From: Acidobacteria bacterium RIFCSPLOWO2_12_FULL_66_21
GTDB lineage: Bacteria > Acidobacteriota > Vicinamibacteria > Vicinamibacterales > 2-12-FULL-66-21
Assembly: GCA_001767455.1 (NCBI GenBank)
Contig: MELC01000086.1
Coordinates: 62,001-126,000 of the forward strand
Direction: 5' to 3'
Length of the DNA stretch: 64,000 nucleotides
The notes below the pieces were generated by a model that searched no databases, was not told the origin of the DNA, and was given only the letters and a program-made list of their open reading frames with translations. Positions within the stretch are counted from its first letter, which is position 1; every line of letters starts with the position of its first letter. Below are positions 9,470 through 16,503 of the stretch, piece after piece. Both the position numbers and the translations under genes were made by a program.

Positions 9470-9777
9470 AGGTCCCCTTTCGAGGCGGAGCGTTGTTACT
9501 GGTCCAACAGGGTCGAAGAGAAAGAAGCAGGCCGGACCCACCGGGACGCGGGCGGCCTGCGTTACGACGGCGTTTGTGCAAGCGGGACGCCCGCTGCGAA
9601 CCGGGGACAGGGCGTTTTTCGACGAGATTCCAGCCTGTTTCTGACCGTGGCCGGACGACTGATGAATTCGTCAACACCGATTCCATCGGGTTCCCGGCAA
9701 CGCGCCGGGCATCCGCCGGCAGTCGGCGGCCCGCGGTGTCGACGAACCGCAGGTCATCGGACTTTGAGGAGTGCTGG
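9470..9777. other. 308-base gap inside the cytochrome operon
   Basis: No gene is recognised here. The stretch contains small inverted repeats (for example CCGGCAACGCGCCGGG near 9693) and could hold an internal promoter or processing site separating the second decaheme-porin pair from the quinone module. Confidence 0.35.
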
Positions 9778-11022
9778 TCAGTGGGTCGGGTGTTTGGCGC
9801 GTTCGGCGAGCAGATAGGCGACGAGATCGGCGGAGTCGCCCGGTGCGAAGCGGGGCCACGTCTGCGCGCGGGCGCGCATCTGCTGCTCCATGCCGGCCGC
9901 GTGGTTCCACATCGCCGACAGCACGGCAAACGGCTCGTCGAGTCCCGGCAGCGCCGCCAGATCGGGACCGACGCGCGCGCCTCCGCCAATCGAGTGGCAC
10001 ACGCCGCAGTTCCGATCGAAGATCTCCTTGCCGTGCGCCGGCGTCCCGCGGACGGTCGCATAGTTCAAGAAATACAAGTACGCGATGATGTCGGCCATCT
10101 CCGGACCGGAGAACGTCACGCGGGGAATGCCGCGCCGCTGGAACTCGGCGATCATCGCCTGGCTGTGGTTCCACATCAGGCCGGCGATCTCCGACACGGA
10201 TCGCACGAGCTCCTGCGGCCGCGCGAGATCCGGACCGCCGTGGCCGCCGATCCCCGCGATCGAATGGCACGTCCTGCACTGCTTGCTCGCAAAGAGATCC
10301 CGGCCGCGCCGCGGGCTGCCCGGCTCGAAGTACACGCGCTCGCGGTTCGTGCCGACGCTGTCGGCCTGGAGGTACGCGAGCAGGTCGTTCATCTCCTGCC
10401 CGCTGAACTGCGGCCAGGGCACGCCGCTCGCGCGCATTGCCCGCGCCATCTCGGGGCCATGGTTCCACATGGCCTGCGCCAGGAAGATTGACGAGAAGCG
10501 GCCGCGGTACCGCTGCAGGCCCGGGCCGACCTTGAACCAGTTGGTGCTCGACTCGTCGTGGCAGCGGACGCACCCCTTGACGGCGAAGACCCGCGCGCCG
10601 GCCGTCGCGTTGCCTGGCTTGCCAATCTCCGTGAGGTAGTACCGGTACGCAGTGAGGAACGCCGCCAGGTCCGCCATCTCGCCGCTCGAGATCGTCGGCG
10701 GCTGGATCTTCATGTCGCGCATCTTCTCGCGCATCACCGGCGCGTGGTTCCAGAACGCGCCCGCGAGATCCAGCATGGTCCCCGAGAACAGCATGCGGCC
10801 GAGATCCGGGCCGACCGGCGATGGCTGGCCGAGCGAGTGGCATTTGACGCAGTTCTTCTGAACGAACAGCCGCGCGCCGGCCGTCGGCTGATCCGGGAGC
10901 TCCACCGACAGCACGACCGAGCCGGCCTGGTCGCCAATCGCCGCGCGCGACGCCACCGCGACGGGCCACGCCGCCACCGCGAGGACGAGCGCCGCGAATC
11001 GCAACCACCGTCCTTTTTGCAT
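9778..11022 (-). CDS. Tetraheme cytochrome c built from four tandem monoheme domains
   Basis: This encodes 414 residues with an N-terminal signal peptide. It consists of four tandem domains of about 95-100 residues, each with one heme motif (CVKCH, CVRCH, CRTCH, CGVCH) and each with a conserved WNH motif followed by methionine (AFWNHAPVM, AMWNHGPEM, LMWNHSQAM, AMWNHAAGM), then a short helix ending in DL/AYL. This is a cytochrome-c fold repeated by internal duplication, with the Met of the WNHxxxM motif as a likely axial ligand. ATG 11022 overlaps the upstream NrfD stop as TGATG, so translation is coupled; a TTG at 11025 is less likely. By position it is the periplasmic shuttle between the quinone module and the decaheme-porin conduit. 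The heme count is seen directly; the role is inferred. Confidence 0.88.
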   Translation of the reverse strand: MQKGRWLRFAALVLAVAAWPVAVASRAAIGDQAGSVVLSVELPDQPTAGARLFVQKNCVKCHSLGQPSPVGPDLGRMLFSGTMLDLAGAFWNHAPVMREKMRDMKIQPPTISSGEMADLAAFLTAYRYYLTEIGKPGNATAGARVFAVKGCVRCHDESSTNWFKVGPGLQRYRGRFSSIFLAQAMWNHGPEMARAMRASGVPWPQFSGQEMNDLLAYLQADSVGTNRERVYFEPGSPRRGRDLFASKQCRTCHSIAGIGGHGGPDLARPQELVRSVSEIAGLMWNHSQAMIAEFQRRGIPRVTFSGPEMADIIAYLYFLNYATVRGTPAHGKEIFDRNCGVCHSIGGGARVGPDLAALPGLDEPFAVLSAMWNHAAGMEQQMRARAQTWPRFAPGDSADLVAYLLAERAKHPTH

Positions 11023-12446
11023 CAACGATCACCGTACAGGGGGCCAGTCCCCAGCGAGTATGCCCCGCTGGGGACTGGCCCCTTGTGAACTGGAACCTGG
11101 GAACTGGAGACTGGAAACTGGAAACTGGAAACTGGAGACTCTTCCTGTAATTCCCAGATCGAGATAATCGGAAACAACTTCGTGAATCCCATGTAAAGCA
11201 GCGCGAAGGCCGCGAAGCAGCCGGCCATCAGCGACCACTCGACCCAGCTCGGGATGTACAGAAACGTGTGCAGCGGCGCGCGCGGGTTCGAGAGCGACGG
11301 CACGACAATCGTGAACCGCTCGAGCCACATGCCGATGTTCACGGAGATCGACGCGATGAGCGTGCCCTTGATCGTCCGCGTCCGCGGGTTGCACAGGATG
11401 GCGAACGGCACGACAAAGCACGTGACGAACATCGTCCAGAAGAGCGGCGCGAACTTGCCGAACAGCTTGGCGTTGAACACCGCGATCTCGTTCGGCTCCT
11501 GCGCGTACCAGGCGGTCAGGTGCTCGGCGAACGTGAAATAGAGCCACAGGCACGCCATCACGAGCAGCAGCTTGCCGAGGTTGCCGAAGTGCACCGGCGT
11601 CAGGTATTCCTCCAGCGAATACACCTTGCGCACGATCACCATGGCGGTGATGATGGCGGCGATCCCCGAGAAGATGGCGCCGACGACGAAGTACGGGCCG
11701 AAGATGGAGGAGTGCCACATCGGCTGGATCGTCATGCCGAAGACCCATGACACGACGGTGTGCACCGACACCGCGATCGGGATCACGACGATGGCCATGA
11801 CGCCAATGGCGCGCTCGAGGCGGTGCTTCTGCTGCGGCGTGCCGCGCCAGCCGAGCGCGAGGCGCGCGTAAAGCGTGTGCCGCCAGCCGGTGGTCCGATC
11901 GCGCAGGATGGCGATGTCGGGGATGAGGGGCAGGAACAGATAGAACGTGCTGGCCGTGAGATAGACGGAGATGCTGGAGACGTCCCACAGCAGCGGCGAT
12001 CGGAACTGCGGGTGCAGGATCACGTTCAGCGCGCGATCCGGCCGGCCGAGATCCAGCAGGACGTTGCCGACGCCGAAGAAGAGCACGAGAACGGTGATGA
12101 CCTCCGCCATGCGCGTGATCGGCCGCCGCCACTCGGCCTGCACGATCCGCAGGATTGCGGAGATGAGCGTGCCGGCGTGCGACACGCCGATGAAGAACAC
12201 GAAGTTCGTGATGTACAGGCCCCAGTAGATCGGCCGTCCAAGCCCGGTGACGCCGAGGCCATGGCTCAATTGCCACGTCCAGGCGAAGATCGCCCAGCCG
12301 ACCACGAGCGACAGGCCGAACGCCCAGCGCCGGAAGCTCGCACCGACGGTCAGCACCGGCGCGATGATCGGCTCGATGTTCACGCCGCCCGTGTCCGATG
12401 ACGTGCGGTGTCTCGCGGCCGGCTCGACCAGAGCAACAGTTCGCAC
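11022..12446 (-). CDS. NrfD/PsrC-family integral membrane quinone-binding subunit (QrcD/ActC-like)
   Basis: This encodes a polytopic protein of about 474 residues with roughly ten hydrophobic helices (for example GLYITNFVFFIGVSHAG and LLVMACLWLYFTF). Such subunits bind quinol in the membrane and deliver electrons to an adjacent FeS/molybdopterin-family pair. GTG 12446 is preferred because GGGAGG lies about nine bases upstream inside the end of the FeS gene; GTG 12455 is an alternative. The long form starting at 12560 is a shadow. The C-terminal 35 or so residues (after ISIWELQEE) are low complexity, with SSFQFPVSSSQVPV encoded by an interspersed repeat and the last residues by half of a 17-bp palindrome, so the tail is probably acquired and dispensable. 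Gene order and the companion subunits resemble Qrc and alternative complex III. Confidence 0.9.
   Translation of the reverse strand: MRTVALVEPAARHRTSSDTGGVNIEPIIAPVLTVGASFRRWAFGLSLVVGWAIFAWTWQLSHGLGVTGLGRPIYWGLYITNFVFFIGVSHAGTLISAILRIVQAEWRRPITRMAEVITVLVLFFGVGNVLLDLGRPDRALNVILHPQFRSPLLWDVSSISVYLTASTFYLFLPLIPDIAILRDRTTGWRHTLYARLALGWRGTPQQKHRLERAIGVMAIVVIPIAVSVHTVVSWVFGMTIQPMWHSSIFGPYFVVGAIFSGIAAIITAMVIVRKVYSLEEYLTPVHFGNLGKLLLVMACLWLYFTFAEHLTAWYAQEPNEIAVFNAKLFGKFAPLFWTMFVTCFVVPFAILCNPRTRTIKGTLIASISVNIGMWLERFTIVVPSLSNPRAPLHTFLYIPSWVEWSLMAGCFAAFALLYMGFTKLFPIISIWELQEESPVSSFQFPVSSSQVPVHKGPVPSGAYSLGTGPLYGDR
11040..11150. repeat. Palindrome plus GGAAACTGG-type repeat invading the NrfD 3' end
   Basis: A 17-bp perfect inverted repeat has arms at 11040-11056 and 11066-11082 (GGGGCCAGTCCCCAGCG and its complement). 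It is followed by tandem GGAACTGG/GGAAACTGG words to about 11140. The same word family occurs at 42.9, 44.3 and 45.3 kb. Both elements lie inside the NrfD reading frame. Confidence 0.85.
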
Positions 12447-12447
12447 G

Positions 12448-13125
12448 CTACTCACCCTCCCGGAGGTACACGACCTTGGGTTTCGTGCCCAGCTCTTCCA
12501 TCCAGCGGAACGCGCGCGGGCTCGACGCCAGGCTCGCCACTTCGCTGTGCGGGTCGTCAAGGTCGCCGAACGACATGGCCTCCGCGGGACACGTCTGCAC
12601 GCATGCCGGAACGTAATCCTCCGCCGCGAGCTCGCGTCCTTCGGCGGCGACCTGCTCCCGCGCCTGCATCAGCCGGTGATGACAGAACGTGCATTTCTCG
12701 ACGACCCCCGTGGGACGCAGCGAGACGTCGGGATTCTGCATCCCGGCCATCGACTCGGGCCATTCGGGCGCCGTCCAGTTGAACAGCTTGACGCCGTACG
12801 GGCACGCGTTCGTGCAGTAGCGGCAACCGATGCATCGCGGGTAGATCTGCGCGACGATGCCTTCCGGATTCAGGTAGGTGGCGCCGGTCGGGCAGACGTC
12901 GGCGCAGGGCGGACGATCGCAGTGCTGGCACATCAGCGGCAGCGCCGTGGGGGCGGCCCGTCCCGGCATTTCCACCGGCACGAGCTGCATCCACGTCATC
13001 AGTCGTCCGGCGGCGGCGACCGCGCTCGTCGACAGCGGCACGTTGTTCTCGTGCTTGCAGGCCACGACGCAGGCCTGGCAGCCCGTGCAGCGGTCGAGAT
13101 CGATGACGAGTCCCCAGCGTGGCAT
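12448..13125 (-). CDS. Four-cluster ferredoxin-like FeS subunit (QrcC/PsrB-like)
   Basis: This encodes 225 residues without a signal sequence of its own, carrying the cysteine pattern of a four [4Fe-4S] electron-transfer subunit: CTGCQACVVAC near residue 15, CQHCDRPPCADVC near 66, CIGCRYCTNAC near 97, then CTFC and CVQTC. Such proteins wire a membrane NrfD subunit to a molybdopterin-family subunit; when they lack a leader they are usually exported as a hitchhiker with the Tat-dependent partner, here the protein encoded at 13396. Its stop TAG overlaps the region of the NrfD start, implying coupling. The upstream side is separated from the molybdopterin-like gene by a repeat cluster. Family is firm; the exact complex is inferred. 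Confidence 0.92.
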   Translation of the reverse strand: MPRWGLVIDLDRCTGCQACVVACKHENNVPLSTSAVAAAGRLMTWMQLVPVEMPGRAAPTALPLMCQHCDRPPCADVCPTGATYLNPEGIVAQIYPRCIGCRYCTNACPYGVKLFNWTAPEWPESMAGMQNPDVSLRPTGVVEKCTFCHHRLMQAREQVAAEGRELAAEDYVPACVQTCPAEAMSFGDLDDPHSEVASLASSPRAFRWMEELGTKPKVVYLREGE

Positions 13126-13148
13126 CTGTGGGTTCCTGACCTAACTGC

Positions 13149-13395
13149 GCGTTGCGACGTTCCCTGTTGCGCAGCCCTTTAGGGCTGCCCGCGGCCGCTT
13201 GGTGCTGCCCGCGGCCGTCCGGCAGGCCTGAAGGCCTGCGCAACAAGGGCCGCGGTTGACCGCTCCAATCGTCGACGCCGTCGTGAACGGTGCGTTGCGA
13301 CGTTCCCTGTTGCGCAGCCCTTTAGGGCTGCCCGCGGCCGTCCGGCAAGCCTGAAGGCCTGCGCAACAAGGGCCGCGGTTGACCGCTCCAATCGT
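13149..13395. repeat. Duplicated REP/BIME unit inside the operon
   Basis: Two near-identical direct copies (about 13149-13271 and 13292-13395) each contain a pair of inverted REP half-sites, GTTGCGCAGCCCTTTAGGGC and GGCAGGCCTGAAGGCC followed by TGCGCAAC. The second copy abuts the stop codon of the molybdopterin-like gene at 13396. The half-site is related to the REP units around the RAYT transposase at 57.5-58.3 kb. The cluster fills the only large gap between the complex subunit genes and could act as a processing or attenuation site. Confidence 0.85.
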
Positions 13396-15591
13396 TCACA
13401 CACGTTCGAGGCGGACACGTGTGGCTGCGGCGCTGCCGGCGGCCATCAGTTGACGCGAGTCCGACCGAATCTCGCGCGCCCATCGGCCGCCTTCGGGCAG
13501 AGCCGGCACGTGCGCGAGTGCGACGACATCGGGCTGCATGCCGTGAACGACCATCACGATGGCCGACATGGCGCCGCCCGGGGACACCACCTTGACCTTC
13601 GCGCCGGTGTCGATCCCCAGGGAGCGCGCCGTCTCACCGGCGATCTCGACCCAGGGCTGCCAGGGGATCCCCTCGGGCTGGCCGAGCAGCTCGTACAGCA
13701 CAGGCAGGTTCGGATCGGCGGCGCGGCTCGCGCTGGTCTCGAAGATCAGGAGGCGGTAGGGGAACTGCGCGCCCGCTGAGGAAGACGCATGCAGCGCCGC
13801 GGCCGCGATCGCGGGGGCCGCACCCGGTGAGCTGAACGTCAGACCGTGGCGCGCATCGAGCGTCGAGCGGATTTCTCCGTCCTGGAAGAACGGATCGACC
13901 CAACCGCCCGCACCGAGCACCGCCTGGCGGAACGCCTGCGGCGTCTGGCTGCCCGACGTCCACCAGCCGCCTTTCTCGAGCTGGAGCAGCCACTCGGTCT
14001 CGTAGGCGCTCGTGTAGGCGCCGCCGCGGCGCATCTGTCCGACTCTTTCCAGCTCGCCGATCACGAGATCTTCAGCAGTGGTCCAGGGGCACGCAGCCGC
14101 CGCCGGACCGCCGAGCGCGCGTGCGACGTGCGCCAGCGTTTCGGCGGGATCCCGCGTGTCGAGGCGCGGCTTGACGACCGGCGCGGCGCACGCGATGGCT
14201 TCGCCCGGGGGAACCGCCGCGGCGCGCACGGCGTGCCACGATTCGATCGGCGTGTGCGCGGGCAGCAGGAGGTCGGCCAGCGTCGAGGTCTCGTCCAGAT
14301 ATGGCGAGAAGCTCACGATGAAGTCGGCCGACGCGAACGCCGCGTCCGGGCGCTCGACGAGCGACGAGCGGCGCAGGGCCGAGCCGTCGCGCAGCGCCAG
14401 CACCGCCGGCCTGATCCGTCCGGCTGCGATGGCCTCTATCGGCCCGGCCGCGTCCTCGATGCCGTCCGGCGGCGCCGTGGCGGCGGCGTAGATCCCCCCC
14501 GGCCGATCGTACGCGCCTACCAGCGCGTTGAGCGCGAAGACGGCATCGGTCAGCTCGCGGCTCGCGTCAGCCGCCACCGCGACGAGCGGCTGCGTGGTCG
14601 CGCTCAGCTCCCGCGCGAGGCGCAGGATGGTGACCACCGGAATACCGGTCAGCGCGGACACTTCGTCGGGAAGGTACGTGCGGACGACGTCGCGCTCGAA
14701 TTCGGCGTGGTTGCCGGCGAAGCGATCGAGAAACTGACGGTTGCCGCGGCTCTCGCGCGCGATGATCGCCGCGAGGCCATAGGCGAGAACCACCTGCTGC
14801 TCGGGCGTGAGCGCGAGCCATTCGTCGGCCTTGCGCGCCGTGGCGGAGCGCCGCGCGTCGACCTGCACCAGCCGCCCGCGCGATCGGCCCGCCTGCCGCC
14901 GGAATCGCCCGAAGCTGCGCTGCGCCCAGACGGGCGAGAGCCACGTTTCGGCAATCGGCGCCCCGAACGAGAGCACGTACGTGGCGTGCTCGAGATCGAA
15001 GAGCGGCTCGCGGTCGATACCGGTCAATGCGAGGAAGCCCGCGCGCAGGCGCGCCGAGGTCTGCGCCGGCGTCCACGCGACGCGCGCGTCGCACGCCGTC
15101 CAGAACTTCGTCCATCCATCGGCCAGCGGCCCGCGTTCTTCCATGCCGATCGCCAGCGGCCGCCGTTCCGTCGCCCGCGTCCCGGAGAGCCGCGAGGCGA
15201 GGATGGCTGTCGCCTCGTCCCAGGTAATCGCCGTCCAGCGATTCTCGCCGCGGGCGCCGGTTCGCTTCGCCGGTCCGATGAGCCGATCCGGATCGTAGTA
15301 CGCCTCGATGCCCGCCTGGCCGGACGCGCACAGGCGTCCGCGGCCGATCGGGCAGAGCGGGTTGCCTTCCACCTTCACCGGCGCGCCGTCCACCATGCGG
15401 ACGCGAATGCCGCACGCCGCTGCGCAGTCGCGGCAGACGCTCGGCGCCCACTCGGCGGGCAGCCGCGAGGGTCCACTCGCGAGCGCGTCGGCACGCGCGA
15501 GGTGGCGGCGGCCCCACTCGCCAAGCGTGATGCCGGCAAGCACCGAGCCGCTGTAGGTAAAGAAGTCGCGCCGGCTGAAGGAGGCGCTCAT
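13396..15591 (-). CDS. Molybdopterin-oxidoreductase-family subunit of a Qrc/ACIII-like complex
   Basis: This encodes 731 residues from ATG 15591, which overlaps the upstream stop as ATGA. A twin-arginine motif (SRRDFF, residues 6-11) directs folded export. An N-terminal FeS site is present (Cys53, Cys56, Cys60, Cys88), followed by the domains of the molybdopterin oxidoreductase family. Around residues 205-225 the sequence FGAPIAETWLSPVW stands where catalytic members of the family carry the metal ligand; it recalls QrcB and ActB proteins, which keep the fold but lack molybdenum and serve as electron-transfer subunits. A true substrate-reducing enzyme therefore seems less likely, but the cofactor cannot be settled by eye. 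Neighbours (pentaheme cytochrome upstream, FeS and NrfD subunits downstream) support the Qrc/ACIII-like view. The 849-residue frame starting at 15945 is an artefact of reading through the upstream gene. Confidence 0.85.
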   Translation of the reverse strand: MSASFSRRDFFTYSGSVLAGITLGEWGRRHLARADALASGPSRLPAEWAPSVCRDCAAACGIRVRMVDGAPVKVEGNPLCPIGRGRLCASGQAGIEAYYDPDRLIGPAKRTGARGENRWTAITWDEATAILASRLSGTRATERRPLAIGMEERGPLADGWTKFWTACDARVAWTPAQTSARLRAGFLALTGIDREPLFDLEHATYVLSFGAPIAETWLSPVWAQRSFGRFRRQAGRSRGRLVQVDARRSATARKADEWLALTPEQQVVLAYGLAAIIARESRGNRQFLDRFAGNHAEFERDVVRTYLPDEVSALTGIPVVTILRLARELSATTQPLVAVAADASRELTDAVFALNALVGAYDRPGGIYAAATAPPDGIEDAAGPIEAIAAGRIRPAVLALRDGSALRRSSLVERPDAAFASADFIVSFSPYLDETSTLADLLLPAHTPIESWHAVRAAAVPPGEAIACAAPVVKPRLDTRDPAETLAHVARALGGPAAAACPWTTAEDLVIGELERVGQMRRGGAYTSAYETEWLLQLEKGGWWTSGSQTPQAFRQAVLGAGGWVDPFFQDGEIRSTLDARHGLTFSSPGAAPAIAAAALHASSSAGAQFPYRLLIFETSASRAADPNLPVLYELLGQPEGIPWQPWVEIAGETARSLGIDTGAKVKVVSPGGAMSAIVMVVHGMQPDVVALAHVPALPEGGRWAREIRSDSRQLMAAGSAAATRVRLERV

Positions 15592-16070
15592 CGGTGGCAC
15601 GCCGCGCAGTCCTGGCTCGCGGCTTCCTGCTGGTGGCACGACACGCACGTCTTCATCTGCAGGCGGGCGGCCGCGCGAGGTGGCGGCGCGGTGCTCGCGC
15701 CGATCGTGCCGTGGCACGACCGGCAATCGAGCTGGCCGAGCACGACGTGACGCCGATGCGAGAACATCACGTGATCGGGCAGCCGCGTCAGCTTCACCCA
15801 GTCGATGTGTCCCGTCTTCGCCATCGCGTCCCACCGCGGCTGTGCCACGCCGGCCGGCGCCGTCGCGTGGCATTTCACGCAGACGGCCACCTGCGGCAGC
15901 GTCGCCCCCGCGGTGCGTTCGACGCCGGCGTGACAGAGGGCGCACGCCGCCCCCACATGCTTCGCGTGATTGAATGGAATCGGCTGCAGCGAGGAGGACG
16001 CGGGCAGCGCGACGATCCAGGCAATCGCGACGACGATGGTCACGCCGGCAAGCGCCAGCACCTTGCGCAT
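15588..16070 (-). CDS. Pentaheme class III-type cytochrome c (QrcA/ActA-like)
   Basis: This encodes 160 residues with an uncleaved-looking N-terminal membrane anchor (residues 4-22) and five heme motifs: CALCH 43-47, CVKCH 64-68, CRSCH 116-120, CVSCH 142-146 and CAACH 155-159. Additional histidines (FNHAKH, FSHRRH) provide distal ligands as in class III and cytochrome c7-like proteins. A membrane-anchored five- or six-heme cytochrome is the standard partner of the molybdopterin-like subunit in Qrc (hexaheme) and alternative complex III (pentaheme). Its stop overlaps the start of that subunit by the ATGA arrangement, so the two are translationally coupled. It probably passes electrons out of the complex into the periplasm. 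Confidence 0.9.
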   Translation of the reverse strand: MRKVLALAGVTIVVAIAWIVALPASSSLQPIPFNHAKHVGAACALCHAGVERTAGATLPQVAVCVKCHATAPAGVAQPRWDAMAKTGHIDWVKLTRLPDHVMFSHRRHVVLGQLDCRSCHGTIGASTAPPPRAAARLQMKTCVSCHQQEAASQDCAACHR

Positions 16071-16071
16071 G

Positions 16072-16494
16072 CTACCGATCCGATCCGGGTTTGCCCGCTT
16101 CCTTCAGCTTCTTGTCGTAGAGATCCTTCTTGCGGGTCTTCGAGTCGTACACGACGAACTCGTAGATCGCCTTGCCTTCGTCGGGCGTGATGTAGGAGCC
16201 GGCCTTCCGCATCATGCGCTTGACGTAGCGCTCCCACTCGTCGTCGAGCACGAAGTCGCAGTTGATCGCGCGCGCGGGCGTGTGGCAGTGCCCGCACTTC
16301 GCGAGGAACAGCTTGTAGCTCTTCTGCAGCGGCGCCGGGTACTTCGACACGTCGATCTTCGCGGGGCCCTTGTCGTACGCCAGGACCCGCGGTTCGAGCG
16401 GCGGATCCTGGTCCTGCGCGCGCGCGACGCGCATGAAGCCCGCGACCGCGAGTGCCGCCAGCATGGCGGTCGTTATGAGTCGTTTCATGGTCAC
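16072..16494 (-). CDS. Small monoheme c-type cytochrome
   Basis: This encodes 140 residues with a signal peptide (cleavage near RVARAQ) and one heme motif, CGHCH, in KCGHCHTPARAINC. The rest is short and charged (YVKRMMRKAGSYITPDEGKAIYEFVVYDSKT), as in small periplasmic cytochromes with DUF-type sequences near multiheme operons. It may start at the second ATG (16488). It lies nine bases after the porin stop and one base before the pentaheme cytochrome start, so it is an integral member of the operon. Likely role is a periplasmic carrier linking porin-bound decaheme cytochrome and the membrane complex. Confidence 0.82.
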   Translation of the reverse strand: MTMKRLITTAMLAALAVAGFMRVARAQDQDPPLEPRVLAYDKGPAKIDVSKYPAPLQKSYKLFLAKCGHCHTPARAINCDFVLDDEWERYVKRMMRKAGSYITPDEGKAIYEFVVYDSKTRKKDLYDKKLKEAGKPGSDR

Positions 16495-16503
16495 CCTCCG
16501 CAG

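Noticed and set aside
13396-15591. Reading the molybdopterin-family protein as a DMSO or polysulfide reductase because DmsE-like cytochromes are adjacent
   Set aside because: The region expected to hold the metal ligand looks like non-catalytic QrcB/ActB proteins, and the pentaheme partner fits that group better; left open but not called.
13846-15750. A 634-codon plus-strand frame opposite the molybdopterin-like gene
   Set aside because: Shadow of high-GC codon bias; product is Arg-rich and the minus-strand gene has motifs, Tat signal and operon coupling.
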